Shown piece after piece: positions 1 to 8,623 of a stretch of 49,282 nt of DNA (positions are counted from its first letter, which is position 1; the number at the start of each line of letters is the position of its first letter). The notes under the pieces were generated by a model. It was not told the origin of the DNA. It worked only from the letters and a program-made list of their open reading frames with translations, and made no database searches. Made by a program: the position numbers and the translations under genes. Source of the DNA: Bacilli bacterium (lineage in GTDB: Bacteria > Bacillota_I > Bacilli_A > RFN20 > CAG-826); assembly GCA_024687185.1 (NCBI GenBank), contig JAILEX010000072.1, positions 1 to 49,282 of the forward strand, written 5' to 3'.

Positions 1-765
1 AGAAGCGGCAAGACAAAGAAAGTCGACGCCATCATCTCCGACAAACTCGCCTCCGCCCAAAGCAAGGACTACAAGAACAACGAGCTGTTCATCGTCGAGG
101 GCGATTCCGCCGGAGGAAGCGCCAAGACCGGGCGCGACCGCCTCCATCAGGCGATCCTCCCCTTAAGGGGTAAGCCTCTCAATACCGATAGCGTCACCAT
201 GGAGAGGATGCTTTCTAACGTCGAATTCTCGACCATCATCCAGACTATCGGCGCCGGCGTCGGCGCGGATTTCGACGTCGAGGACGCCAAATACGGCAAG
301 ATCATCATCATGACCGACGCCGATACCGACGGCGCCCACATCCAGATCCTTTTGCTTACCTTCTTCTATAACTACATGAAGCCCCTCATCACCCAGGGCA
401 TGGTCTATATCGCCTGCCCGCCTCTATACCGCGTCTATAAGAAAAGCGATCCCACCCGTAAATTCATCTACGCCTGGGACGATGAGCAATTAGAGGAGGC
501 CAAGAAGAAGATCGGCCCCGGCTATGGCATCAACCGCTATAAGGGCCTTGGCGAGATGAACGCCGACCAGCTTGCCGCCACCACGATGGACAAGCGCACC
601 CGCACGCTCCTTCGCGTCCGCATCGAGGACCCGATCGTCGTCGAGAAGCGCATCAGCGTCCTCATGGGCCGCGACGCAAGTCTAAGGAGAAGCTGGATCG
701 AGGAGAACGTGAAGTTCGACGTCGTCGATAACTTCATCAAGGAGGTCGTCGGAAATGGCCAGTAA
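1..765 (+). CDS. parE: DNA topoisomerase IV subunit B (ParE), 3' part
   Basis: The reading frame is open from base 1, so the N-terminal ATPase and transducer domains lie outside the window. What remains is the TOPRIM domain and C-terminus (254 codons). The TOPRIM Glu motif EGDSAGG is at about residues 31-37 of the fragment and DADTDG at about 106-111. ParE rather than GyrB is favoured by the wording around these motifs (SAGGSAKTGRDR, LPLRGK, TIGAGVG, DGAHIQ) and by parC following directly with an 11-base overlap. The enzyme decatenates daughter chromosomes as a ParC2ParE2 heterotetramer. Internal ATG codons (first at 199) are not real starts, because TOPRIM residues are encoded upstream of them. 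Confidence 0.95.
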   Translation, partial: RSGKTKKVDAIISDKLASAQSKDYKNNELFIVEGDSAGGSAKTGRDRLHQAILPLRGKPLNTDSVTMERMLSNVEFSTIIQTIGAGVGADFDVEDAKYGKIIIMTDADTDGAHIQILLLTFFYNYMKPLITQGMVYIACPPLYRVYKKSDPTRKFIYAWDDEQLEEAKKKIGPGYGINRYKGLGEMNADQLAATTMDKRTRTLLRVRIEDPIVVEKRISVLMGRDASLRRSWIEENVKFDVVDNFIKEVVGNGQ

Positions 766-3397
766 GAAGAAAAAGGCCGTCGAGCCAACGATCATAGAGA
801 ACATCGTCCAATCCGCGATGGACGAGCTTATGGGCGATAGGTTTGACATCTACGCCAAAGACGTCATCCAAGACCGCGCCATCCCCGAGGCAAGAGACGG
901 TATGAAACCCGTCCAACGGCGCATCATCTACGCGATGTGGAAGACCAACAACACCATCGACCACCCCACCAAGAAGTGCGCCCATATCGTCGGTGAGGTC
1001 ATGGGCAAATACCATCCCCATGGCGATACCTCGATCTATGACGCCCTCGTTAGGATGAGCCAACCCTGGAACGTCAGGGCCCCGCTTATCGATTTCCAGG
1101 GCAATAACGGTTCGATGGATGGCGATGGCGCCGCGGCCTACCGTTATACCGAGGCTAGGCTTAGCGCGCTTTCCAATGAACTTGTCAGGGATCTAAACGA
1201 AAACACGGTCGACATGGGCCTTACCTTCGATGACGCCGAACTTGAGCCCACTGTCTTGCCCGCGAGGTTCCCCAACCTTTTCGTTAACGGCGCCAAAGGC
1301 ATTGCCGTAGGCATGGCCACGGAAATCCCACCCCATAACCTAACCGAGGTGATCCAGGCGGTTATCTACCGCATCGAGCATCCCTCTTGCCCCATCGAAA
1401 GCCTCATGCGCTTCGTCCAAGGCCCCGATTTCCCAACGGGGGGAATCATCTTGAAGTCGCCTGGATTAGCCGATATCTATCTAACGGGTCGCGGCAGGAT
1501 CGAGATCCAAAGCCGCTATAGCGTGGAGACTAGCGAAGAAGGGGTCACCCAGATCATCATCACCGAAGTCCCCTACCAGACCATAAAAAGCGATTTGGTC
1601 CACGCGATCGACGCCGTTAGGCACGATAAGCTGATCGATGGCATCGACGAAGTCAGGGACGAATCCGATAAGCACGGCGTCAGGATCGCCATCGATTTGA
1701 AAAACGGATTCTCCCCCCAGGCCATCTTGGCCTATTTGATGAACAAGACCGACCTAAGGAAGAGCTATAACGCCAATATGGTGGCCATCGTCGAGGGCAG
1801 GCCACAGACCTTGAACCTGCTTTCCTATTGCGACACCTATATCGCCCACCAAAAAGACGTCATCACCAGGAAGTCCAAATACGAACTCGACAAGGATAAG
1901 TCCAGACTTGAGATCGTCGAGGGCCTAATCCATGCCGCAAGCATCATCAACGAGGTGATTGCCATCATCCGCGCCTCTGAGGACAAAGCCGATTCCAAAC
2001 GCAACCTGCAAGCCGAATACGGCTTCACCGAAGCCCAAAGCGAAGCCATCGTCATGATGCCCCTATACAAACTCTCCCATACCGACATCGTCACCTTGAT
2101 GAAGGAGAAGGAGGCACTAGAGGCCGATATCGCCAGGCTTAGCGATATCCTTTCTAACGAAGCCACCCTCGATAAGGTCATCGTCACCGATCTAAAGGCC
2201 ATCGCCAAAGCCTATGGCACGCCTAGACGCACCTCCATCGAGGAGGAGAACCCCTCGTTGCGCAACGTCAACCGCGGCGATTTGATCGCAAGCGAGGACG
2301 TTATGGTCGTGGCCACAAGGGATGGCTACGTCAAGAGGTCCTCCCTCGCTTCCTATAAGGGCAGTAACGGCCATAATGGCGCTTTGCCCGGACTAAAGGA
2401 AGGCGATACCATCGTCTATTGTGGGCTTGCCCAGACCACCGACTTCATGCTCATGTTCACCACCAAGGGCAATTACCTCTACGTGCCCGTGCACGTACTT
2501 AAGGCCAATAAGTGGAACGATGAGGGAATCCACGTCAACATCTCGGTCAACCTCGACCCGGACGACAAGATCATCCGCGCCTATGCCGTCAGAAACTTCC
2601 GCGACGACCTATATGTCGCGATGGTCTCCAAACTCGGCCAGATCAAGAGGGTGAAGCTAAGCGCCTTCCCCGTCACGAGGTACTCTCGCCCCATTAGGGC
2701 GATGAGGTTGCTTTCTAGCGACGAGGTGGCCGATGTCACCATCACTAGCGGCAACGATAACCTCCTAGTCCTTAGCGCCTCTAGCGGAGGCAAGGACGAG
2801 AATACCCTGGGTGTCTTCTATAACGAGAACGAGATCTCCTCTAGCGGCACCTCTAGCAGCGGCATCAAGGCCGCTAGCTTCAAGGGCAAGGACATCAAGG
2901 CTTTGCTCGCCTTCAATCCCGAGGAGAAGGGCAAGGTCATGATGCTCTCCAACAAAGGCTCCATGCGCGTCTTTAGCATCGGTAACATCGAAGTAAGCGG
3001 ACGTTTGAGCAAGGCAACCGTGATCTTTAAATGCTTCAAGAAGGAAATCCACGATTTGGTATTCGCTGCGAAGACCTTGGATAACGAGGCGCCCTATACC
3101 GTCCATTCCACCTTAAGTGATGGAACTTATCTCGACGTCACCTATCCCGATTTCAACCTCACCCCGATGGACCGCTATGCAAAGGCCGACATCAAATTGC
3201 CTAAAGGCAAGGTAGTGGTCAATGTCTTTGAGAACTATAGTAGGGTCATAGACGACTCCATTCCATCCTTTGCCCCAACGGTAGTGGAAGAACCCGTCGA
3301 GGATGAGGAGGAGCACGTTCGCGTCGAAAGTAGGGAAGATGACCAGCCGGTCGAACGTTTCGAACAGATCTCTATCTTCGATGACGACGACTTCTAA
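755..3397 (+). CDS. parC: DNA topoisomerase IV subunit A (ParC)
   Basis: An 880-residue type IIA topoisomerase A subunit, slightly longer than usual ParC. The winged-helix region carries the quinolone-resistance segment [10 protein letters not shown] (residues 87-96, with Thr92 and Asp96 at the positions of E. coli GyrA Ser83/Asp87). The cleavage tyrosine is Tyr131 in YRYTE. A beta-pinwheel C-terminal domain spans about residues 500-840. The GyrA box expected in gyrase is not obvious, which supports ParC. The tail is strongly acidic, with a run of aspartates before the final Phe. The start overlaps parE by 11 bases and has GGAGG ten bases upstream, so the two subunits are translationally coupled. 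Confidence 0.95.
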   Translation: MASKKKKAVEPTIIENIVQSAMDELMGDRFDIYAKDVIQDRAIPEARDGMKPVQRRIIYAMWKTNNTIDHPTKKCAHIVGEVMGKYHPHGDTSIYDALVRMSQPWNVRAPLIDFQGNNGSMDGDGAAAYRYTEARLSALSNELVRDLNENTVDMGLTFDDAELEPTVLPARFPNLFVNGAKGIAVGMATEIPPHNLTEVIQAVIYRIEHPSCPIESLMRFVQGPDFPTGGIILKSPGLADIYLTGRGRIEIQSRYSVETSEEGVTQIIITEVPYQTIKSDLVHAIDAVRHDKLIDGIDEVRDESDKHGVRIAIDLKNGFSPQAILAYLMNKTDLRKSYNANMVAIVEGRPQTLNLLSYCDTYIAHQKDVITRKSKYELDKDKSRLEIVEGLIHAASIINEVIAIIRASEDKADSKRNLQAEYGFTEAQSEAIVMMPLYKLSHTDIVTLMKEKEALEADIARLSDILSNEATLDKVIVTDLKAIAKAYGTPRRTSIEEENPSLRNVNRGDLIASEDVMVVATRDGYVKRSSLASYKGSNGHNGALPGLKEGDTIVYCGLAQTTDFMLMFTTKGNYLYVPVHVLKANKWNDEGIHVNISVNLDPDDKIIRAYAVRNFRDDLYVAMVSKLGQIKRVKLSAFPVTRYSRPIRAMRLLSSDEVADVTITSGNDNLLVLSASSGGKDENTLGVFYNENEISSSGTSSSGIKAASFKGKDIKALLAFNPEEKGKVMMLSNKGSMRVFSIGNIEVSGRLSKATVIFKCFKKEIHDLVFAAKTLDNEAPYTVHSTLSDGTYLDVTYPDFNLTPMDRYAKADIKLPKGKVVVNVFENYSRVIDDSIPSFAPTVVEEPVEDEEEHVRVESREDDQPVERFEQISIFDDDDF

Positions 3398-3424
3398 TAA
3401 GAATCTAGACAATTAGTTTCCTTT

Positions 3425-3450
3425 GGCCCATGGCGTGAAGTCCATGGGCC
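3425..3450 (+). terminator. Probable terminator of parEC
   Basis: A perfect 9-bp inverted repeat, GGCCCATGG / CCATGGGCC, with an 8-base loop starts 28 bases after the parC stop. The following TTATTG tract is weak, so intrinsic termination is likely but not certain. Confidence 0.6.
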
Positions 3451-3776
3451 TTATTGATAGGGAAAATACGCGCGCACATGCGCATTAATCCTACTAATAT
3501 ATGTGATTGAAAACTATATGTATTCTCCGCTAAATTCCACAATTCATCGAATGAAATAGTAGAGGAATCAATAAAATCGGCTTATCTATTAAAAGTTTAT
3601 TTCTAGTATAGAATTAGTAGTTTTATAGTATACATGTTTTAGCAGTCTTCATCGTACTTATTATCCGTTTTTGGCCTACTTTTCTTTCTGGTTTTGGCGA
3701 AAATAATCAATACGTGTATTCAATTTCCTCCCGTAAATTCGGCTATTTCCCTCTTTCGCGCATGCACGTTACTCGC

Positions 3777-3782
3777 TAGAAT
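3777..3782 (+). promoter_or_regulatory. Candidate -10 of yqeG (leaderless)
   Basis: TAGAAT lies exactly 6 bases before the ATG at 3789. No ribosome-binding sequence precedes either ATG (3783 or 3789). The -35 candidate (TTTCGC, 17-base spacing) is poor. The same spacing occurs at three other genes in this window, which raises its credibility. Confidence 0.4.
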
Positions 3783-3788
3783 ATGCGT

Positions 3789-4322
3789 ATGAAGTCGCGC
3801 CTAATGCCCACAGGGTATTACCCAAGTTCTCGAGATATCCCTGCGGAGTTACTGGCCGCCCTTGGCTACAAACTTGTTTTGTTCGATCTCGACAATACGC
3901 TTGATCCCTATGCGGTGAGCGAGCCTACAGAAGAAGCCAAAGCCATGAAGGAACGATTCGAAAGCGCCGGGTTGCGTCTGATGATCGCTTCCAATAACAA
4001 GGGCAAGAGAGTCGGACATTATGCGAATCTTCTAGGCATCGAGTATCGATGCTGGATGCTTAAACCATTCGCGTTTAAGATCAACCGCCTCATCAAGGAG
4101 CTTGGGTATAAGAAGGAGGAGGTCATCCTAATCGGAGACCAAATCCAGACCGACATCAAAGCGGGCGTACGCGCTAAGATCTCCACCATTTTGGTGGAAC
4201 CGCTTGATCCCCTTATCGAGCCTCCTTGGACGAGATGGAATCGACGCTTTGATAGGCCAAAGCGCGAAAAACTTAGGGAAGAAGGACTCTTGCAGCCCTT
4301 GAAGAAGCCGGGGGTAAATTAG
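3789..4322 (+). CDS. yqeG: YqeG-family HAD phosphatase
   Basis: A haloacid-dehalogenase superfamily phosphatase of the YqeG type (about 177 residues, usual size). Counting from the in-frame ATG at 3783, motif I is FDLDNT with the nucleophile Asp35 and Asp37, motif II is the Ser of IASNN (Ser70), motif III is Lys94, and motif IV is IGDQIQTD (Asp119, Asp124). The physiological substrate in Firmicutes is not settled; a phosphatidylglycerophosphate-type activity has been proposed for relatives. It opens the yqeG-yqeH-yhbY-yqeK-rsfS run, and the gap to yqeH is 3 bases. I chose 3789 because it sits at the expected transcription start of a leaderless message; 3783 (two codons longer) is the alternative. 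Confidence 0.88.
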   Translation: MKSRLMPTGYYPSSRDIPAELLAALGYKLVLFDLDNTLDPYAVSEPTEEAKAMKERFESAGLRLMIASNNKGKRVGHYANLLGIEYRCWMLKPFAFKINRLIKELGYKKEEVILIGDQIQTDIKAGVRAKISTILVEPLDPLIEPPWTRWNRRFDRPKREKLREEGLLQPLKKPGVN

Positions 4323-4325
4323 ACT

Positions 4326-5480
4326 ATGGCGACGATTGAAGCAGTAAAAAGGTGTTTCTCCTGCGGGGCGATGCTCCAATGTGAGGATCCAAATGCCGAG
4401 GGGTATATCAACCCCGAGATCTTTAACAATTTCGGCCCGGAAAGCCTTTTGCTTTGCGAGCATTGCTATAGCGAAGCTAGGTATAACCAGACCCCGCGTG
4501 CCTCTAGCGTAAGCGAGGACATGCTCGCCATGGTGCGTGACGCGAAGGCGAAGGATGGACTCATCGTCTATGTCGTGGACCTATTCTCCTTCGAAGCGAG
4601 CTTCCCACCCGAACTCGTCGAGCTTTTGACCGGCATGAGGATGATCGTCTTGGCCAACAAACTCGACTTGTTGCCCGAAAAGATCGATAAGGAAACCCTT
4701 AGGGAATATGTGGCCCACCGCTTTAGGGTCGCCAAACTTTCCGTTACCCATAATGACGTATACTTGGTCCATCTAGACGCCCAGGCGGACGTGGCCGAGA
4801 TCGCCGAGGAAGTCCAAAGCAGGAGACAAGGCAAGGACGTTTTCCTAATTGGAAGCAGCCGCGCTGGCAAAACCGCCTTCCGCGACGCCTTCTTGCGTTG
4901 CTTTAGCAACATCTCCCATCACCCGATCGTCACCTCCAACTATGGCGAGACCGACCTTCCCGTCATGCATATCCCCCTCGATGACCATTCGACCCTTTAT
5001 GATTCCCCGGGCATCGAATTAAATAACGACGTCAGGGGCGTCGTCGCACCTTCCTTAAGAAGGAAGATCGTGCCCAACAAAGCGGTCAAAGCCAGGAAGA
5101 TCATCATGACCAAAGGCATGGTGGTCGCCATCGAAGGCATCGCGGCGTTTTACCTAAAGGAAGGTAAACGCACCCCGATTTACCTCTATTGCAAGGAAGA
5201 GCTCCACGTAAGCACGTTCTCCTATAAGCACCTAGACGACAATTTCTTCGGCAAAATCAAGGGAAAGAAGTTGAAGGTCTATGACCCAAACCACATCGAC
5301 AGCAACGATTTCGACGCCTTCGAACTCACCGTCACGGAAAATGGGGAGAGGGACATCGGCATCGAGGGCCTAGGCTGGTTCTCGTTCGAGGCCGGGTCGC
5401 AGGTCTTCGCCCTGTTGGTCCCCAAGTGCGTCTCCATCTATACCTCGAGGGCCAAAATCGGCAAAAAGCATGGAAAGTAA
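4326..5480 (+). CDS. yqeH: Ribosome-biogenesis GTPase YqeH
   Basis: A circularly permuted GTPase (384 residues) required in Bacilli for 30S subunit assembly. A zinc finger is formed by Cys10/Cys13 and Cys44/Cys47. The G motifs then occur in permuted order: G4 NKLD (111-114), G1 GSSRAGKT (176-183), G3 DSPG (226-229). The usual G1 reads GxxNVGKS; here Arg-Ala replaces Asn-Val, but the Gly-Lys-Thr core is kept. The C-terminal RNA/peptide-binding domain is present. The 3' end overlaps yhbY by 11 bases. The aroE gene that often follows yqeH is absent. Confidence 0.94.
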   Translation: MATIEAVKRCFSCGAMLQCEDPNAEGYINPEIFNNFGPESLLLCEHCYSEARYNQTPRASSVSEDMLAMVRDAKAKDGLIVYVVDLFSFEASFPPELVELLTGMRMIVLANKLDLLPEKIDKETLREYVAHRFRVAKLSVTHNDVYLVHLDAQADVAEIAEEVQSRRQGKDVFLIGSSRAGKTAFRDAFLRCFSNISHHPIVTSNYGETDLPVMHIPLDDHSTLYDSPGIELNNDVRGVVAPSLRRKIVPNKAVKARKIIMTKGMVVAIEGIAAFYLKEGKRTPIYLYCKEELHVSTFSYKHLDDNFFGKIKGKKLKVYDPNHIDSNDFDAFELTVTENGERDIGIEGLGWFSFEAGSQVFALLVPKCVSIYTSRAKIGKKHGK

Positions 5481-5772
5481 TCTAACCGGAAAACAGAAAA
5501 GATACCTTAGAAGCCTCGGCAATACCATCGAGCACCGCCATTTGCTAGGCAAAGGCGAGATCGACGAAGGCTTTTATGAGTCCCTGGATAAGGCGCTCGA
5601 AGCCCACGAACTCATCAAGGTGGGTTTGCTTCAAAGCTGCGAACTCCCCATTGAGGAAGTGGCCGAGAAAATCTGTGACAGACTCCACTGCGAGCTCGCG
5701 CAAACCATTGGCCGTGTGCTCTTGCTCTACCGCGAATCGGAAAAGCATAAGACGATAGAATTGCCCCGATGA
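5470..5772 (+). CDS. yhbY: RNA-binding CRM-domain protein YhbY
   Basis: A 100-residue single-domain protein of the CRM/YhbY family, which associates with pre-50S ribosomal particles. The N-terminal KQKRYLRSLG segment and the LGKGEID loop (the family GxxG-type RNA-binding loop) are visible, and the length is typical. It starts inside the end of yqeH and its stop overlaps the yqeK start (ATGATG/TGA). All three are therefore translated as a coupled unit. Confidence 0.92.
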   Translation: MESNLTGKQKRYLRSLGNTIEHRHLLGKGEIDEGFYESLDKALEAHELIKVGLLQSCELPIEEVAEKICDRLHCELAQTIGRVLLLYRESEKHKTIELPR

Positions 5773-6422
5773 TGCCCAATATCGATCCATTAATCCTAGA
5801 AGCATTGCCCTCTTCCCCCGATAATGGGGCCTTTCTAGTTGCCAGGAAAGAATCCTATCGAAGCGAGAAGGGCAGGAAGGCCTGTTTTGAACTCCTTAGA
5901 AGCCTACTAAAGGAAAAGCGCTACAACCATAGCATTTCCGTCGGCGGGCTTTGCGAAATGGCCGCGAAGAAGCAGGGCAAGGATGCACTCGACGCCAAAT
6001 GGACTGGCATCCTTCACGATTGCGCCAAATACCTTAAGAAAGACGAGGCGAAGGCCTTAATGGAGAAGTACTATCCTTCTTTCGCGAGCGGCCCAGAATG
6101 GACTTATCACCAGTTTTTGGGCGCTTTGCTTGCCAAAGAGGTCTTCGGCGTGGAAAATACCGAGGTCCTGGACGCGATTCGCTTCCATGCGACCGGGAAG
6201 AAGGAGATGTGCTATCTAGGCAAGCTCGTCTATGCCTGCGACAAAATCGATCCCCTTAGGGGATATGATTCCGCGGATATGATAAAATCGGTCGTCGCCG
6301 ACACGGACAAAGGCTTTGTCTATGTCCTAGATGAGAACCGCAAATACTATCAGACCAAGGGCTTTGATCCAGACCCCCTCACCAAAGAATGCTTCCTCTA
6401 TTACCTGAACTATAAAATGTAG
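5769..6422 (+). CDS. yqeK: HD-domain Ap4A hydrolase YqeK
   Basis: An HD-superfamily metal-dependent hydrolase. YqeK proteins split diadenosine tetraphosphate symmetrically. Metal ligands are visible: His54, His83-Asp84, His114, His140 and Asp158 in ACDKIDPLRGY. At 217 residues it is longer than usual because about 45 residues precede the normal start of the domain (RYNHSISV). This extension does not resemble NadD to my eye. In most Firmicutes nadD lies between yhbY and yqeK; here it is missing. No ribosome site is seen, and translation is coupled to yhbY through the 4-base overlap (ATG 5769 or 5772). Confidence 0.9.
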   Translation: MMPNIDPLILEALPSSPDNGAFLVARKESYRSEKGRKACFELLRSLLKEKRYNHSISVGGLCEMAAKKQGKDALDAKWTGILHDCAKYLKKDEAKALMEKYYPSFASGPEWTYHQFLGALLAKEVFGVENTEVLDAIRFHATGKKEMCYLGKLVYACDKIDPLRGYDSADMIKSVVADTDKGFVYVLDENRKYYQTKGFDPDPLTKECFLYYLNYKM

Positions 6423-6457
6423 AAGCAATCGAAACAAAACCCGCCAAGGAGAAAGTA

Positions 6458-6841
6458 ATGAACAAAGAAGAGAAGACCATTGAAGAGACCTTAGAGCTCG
6501 CCAAGAAGGTATTGGATGAGCATAAGGGCGAAAACATCACCGAGATCAACGTCGAGGATTACACGCCCTTTGCGACCTATTACCTATTGGCGACTTGCCT
6601 TAACCCAAGGCAATTATCCGCGATGCGCGATTACCTAGAAGAGGCCTTTGAAAGCAATGGGATAGAGATCACCGGCAAGGATGGCGAGCCCGAATCCGGC
6701 TGGATGATCATCCAAGGCGGCGAAGTTGCTGTCCATTTGTTCCTTGCCGTCAACCGCAAAGAGATAGACCTAGAGGGATTCATGGTCGAAATGGCGCAAA
6801 AAGTCGAAAAGGCAAGACGTCCGTCCAGAGCCAAAAAATAA
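6458..6841 (+). CDS. rsfS: Ribosome silencing factor RsfS
   Basis: A 127-residue RsfS/Iojap protein. It binds ribosomal protein uL14 and blocks joining of the 30S and 50S subunits when nutrients are low. The family core is present: a DYTPFATYYLLATCLN segment and SGWMIIQGGEVAVHLF. The C-terminus is a short basic tail. AAGGAG precedes the ATG by about 7 bases. It is the last gene of the island and is followed by a good terminator. Confidence 0.93.
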   Translation: MNKEEKTIEETLELAKKVLDEHKGENITEINVEDYTPFATYYLLATCLNPRQLSAMRDYLEEAFESNGIEITGKDGEPESGWMIIQGGEVAVHLFLAVNRKEIDLEGFMVEMAQKVEKARRPSRAKK

Positions 6842-6876
6842 CACGGTTTGTAAAACATCGTTTCCATTAAAACCCT

Positions 6877-6922
6877 AACGATTTGGTAAATGTCTCATAA
6901 ACATCATTCCAAATCGTTTTTC
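6877..6922 (+). terminator. Terminator of the yqeG-rsfS operon
   Basis: A 10-bp stem, AACGATTTGG / CCAAATCGTT, with a 22-base loop that can itself pair (ATGT/ACAT), is followed directly by TTTTCTTT. It begins 36 bases after the rsfS stop. Confidence 0.8.
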
Positions 6923-7240
6923 TTTCTATAGTGATTACTTCGTATAATGTCCATTATGTTAACCAAAATTGAATTAAAACGATAAATACTTGTTTTTAAA
7001 TGCTTCAACTTTTCCACTGTTGAAATCTTCTAAATTAATTGTGGAAAACTTTTCTTTTTATAAATATCTACTAATTTTCTACTAGCAATAATTTTTAGAT
7101 TCAATTTGCACTCTTTAAATTTCCTTTACTTTAGTTTCTAAAATTCATGCGAGTTCTACTTTTGCACAAACCTCGCTCTTTTTTTGCTGTAGTTTTGTGT
7201 GACTTCTTCTTGTTCGTTTATCATCAATTTGGTCAATAAA
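6923..7240. other. AT-rich gap between convergent operons
   Basis: About 320 bases far more AT-rich than the rest of the window, between two facing terminators. No open frame or RNA fold is recognised. Two DnaA-box-like 9-mers face each other: TTTTCCACT at 7010-7018 and TTTTCCACA on the minus strand at 7040-7048. Confidence 0.5.
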
Positions 7241-7243
7241 AAA

Positions 7244-7269
7244 AGCCGAGCAATGGGTTTTGCTCGGCT
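7244..7269 (-). terminator. Terminator of deoB
   Basis: Read on the minus strand, a 9-bp stem AGCCGAGCA / TGCTCGGCT with an 8-base loop is followed by seven T residues. It lies 26 bases after the deoB stop. Confidence 0.9.
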
Positions 7270-7295
7270 ATAAATGTGGGTTTTAGGGTTCGAGG

Positions 7296-8510
7296 TTACT
7301 CAAAGAGTTCCTTCAAGGGCTCTCCTAGCATCGACTCCTTCTTCTCTAATCCGAAGTTATAGAGGCAAGTCGCGCCGATGCAGGCGAAGGTCGCGTTCTC
7401 TTCTAGCTTCCTGCCATTATTGAATGCCGGAGAATAGATTAGAAGAGGAACTTTCTCCCTGGTGTGGTCGGTTCCGTGGAACGTTGGATCGTTGCCATGG
7501 TCCGCGGTGACCATAAGAAGGTCTTCTTCACCCATATTCTCGATGAATTCCTTAAGCCTCTTGTCCAAAGCCTCAAGGCAACGGGCATAACCGACGGGAT
7601 TTCTGCGGTGTCCGTATTCGGAATCGAACTCGACGAGGTTAACGAAGCAAATGCCCGTGTACTCCTCCTCCTTTAGCTGGCGGATCGATTCGTCCATGCC
7701 TTCCTCGTTTGTGGCGGTATGGATGGTGCGGGTGACGCCGACCCCATTGAAGATATCGTTGATTTTGCCTACGGCGCTAACCTCATACCCCGCATCCTTT
7801 AGGATGTCCATCGCGGTGATGGCGGTTGGGGAGACGGTATAGTCGTGGCGGTGGGCGCCAACGCGCTTGAAATCGTCTTTGCTAGTGCCAACATATGGCC
7901 TAGCGATGACCCTGCCCACCAAGTACTTGGGTTGCATGCATAGCTCCCTTGCGATTTCGCAGCAACGGTAGAGCTCCTCTAAACCCGTGACTTCCTCGTG
8001 TGCCGCGATCTGAAGGACGCTATCGCTACTTGTGTAGACGATAAGGGAATTCTCCTTCATCTGCTGCTCGCCTAGTTGCTTTAAAATCTCGGTACCGCTT
8101 GCGGCGATGTTGCCGATGATCTTATGGCCGGTCCTTTTCTCAAGCTCATCGATAAGTTCCTTGGGGAAACCGGTGTCGGTGAAGGTCTGGAAGGGCTTTT
8201 TGGTATTGACGCCCATCATCTCCCAGTGGCCTGTCATCGTATCTTTCCCAAGGCTAGTCTCGCGGCAGGCAAGGCAATAGGCCTTAGGATGGTCATTGAC
8301 CTTTTCTACGCCCATGATGTCATCTAGGGTTCCTAGGCCCATCATCTCCATGGTTTTGGCATCGAGCCCGCCGACGCTTTCGGCGGCATGGGCGAAGGTG
8401 TTGCTGCCAACGTCGCCGAAATCGGCGGCATCGGGTTCTTCGCCAATCCCAGCGCTATCGGCCACGATGACGAATATCTTCTTAAACTTCCTATATTTCT
8501 TTTCTTCCAT
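7296..8510 (-). CDS. deoB: Phosphopentomutase DeoB
   Basis: An alkaline-phosphatase superfamily enzyme (404 residues, usual size) that interconverts ribose-1-phosphate and ribose-5-phosphate in nucleoside salvage. Asp18 in VADSAGIG is a metal ligand. Thr91 in KDTMTGHWE is the phosphoryl-accepting threonine. The C-terminal TADHGNDPTFHGTDHTRE supplies the remaining Asp/His ligands. AGGAGG precedes the start by 7 bases. The xerD-like gene ends 113 bases upstream, so deoB may have its own promoter, although I found no convincing one. Confidence 0.95.
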   Translation of the reverse strand: MEEKKYRKFKKIFVIVADSAGIGEEPDAADFGDVGSNTFAHAAESVGGLDAKTMEMMGLGTLDDIMGVEKVNDHPKAYCLACRETSLGKDTMTGHWEMMGVNTKKPFQTFTDTGFPKELIDELEKRTGHKIIGNIAASGTEILKQLGEQQMKENSLIVYTSSDSVLQIAAHEEVTGLEELYRCCEIARELCMQPKYLVGRVIARPYVGTSKDDFKRVGAHRHDYTVSPTAITAMDILKDAGYEVSAVGKINDIFNGVGVTRTIHTATNEEGMDESIRQLKEEEYTGICFVNLVEFDSEYGHRRNPVGYARCLEALDKRLKEFIENMGEEDLLMVTADHGNDPTFHGTDHTREKVPLLIYSPAFNNGRKLEENATFACIGATCLYNFGLEKKESMLGEPLKELFE

Positions 8511-8623
8511 TTGTTTTCCTCCTAGAAGATTCTATTGTGTCGGTTATTTTGGATAAGTTAAGCAGCCTTATTTCCAAAGCGGATTATCTTACATGGCTTT
8601 TTATCCTTTGGATAGTGCCAATT

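Larger units (their letters stand above)
3398..3782 (+). other. Intergenic region between parC and yqeG
   Basis: This 385-base gap is clearly more AT-rich than its neighbours. It holds the parC terminator hairpin at its left end and a candidate -10 element at its right end. I find no open frame, tRNA-like fold or recognised RNA family in between. The stretch 3468-3490 is CG-alternating (GCGCGCACATGCGC). Confidence 0.5.

Noticed and set aside
3398-3782. Possible small RNA in the parC-yqeG gap
   Set aside because: No promoter and terminator pair or stable fold could be made out beyond the parC terminator.
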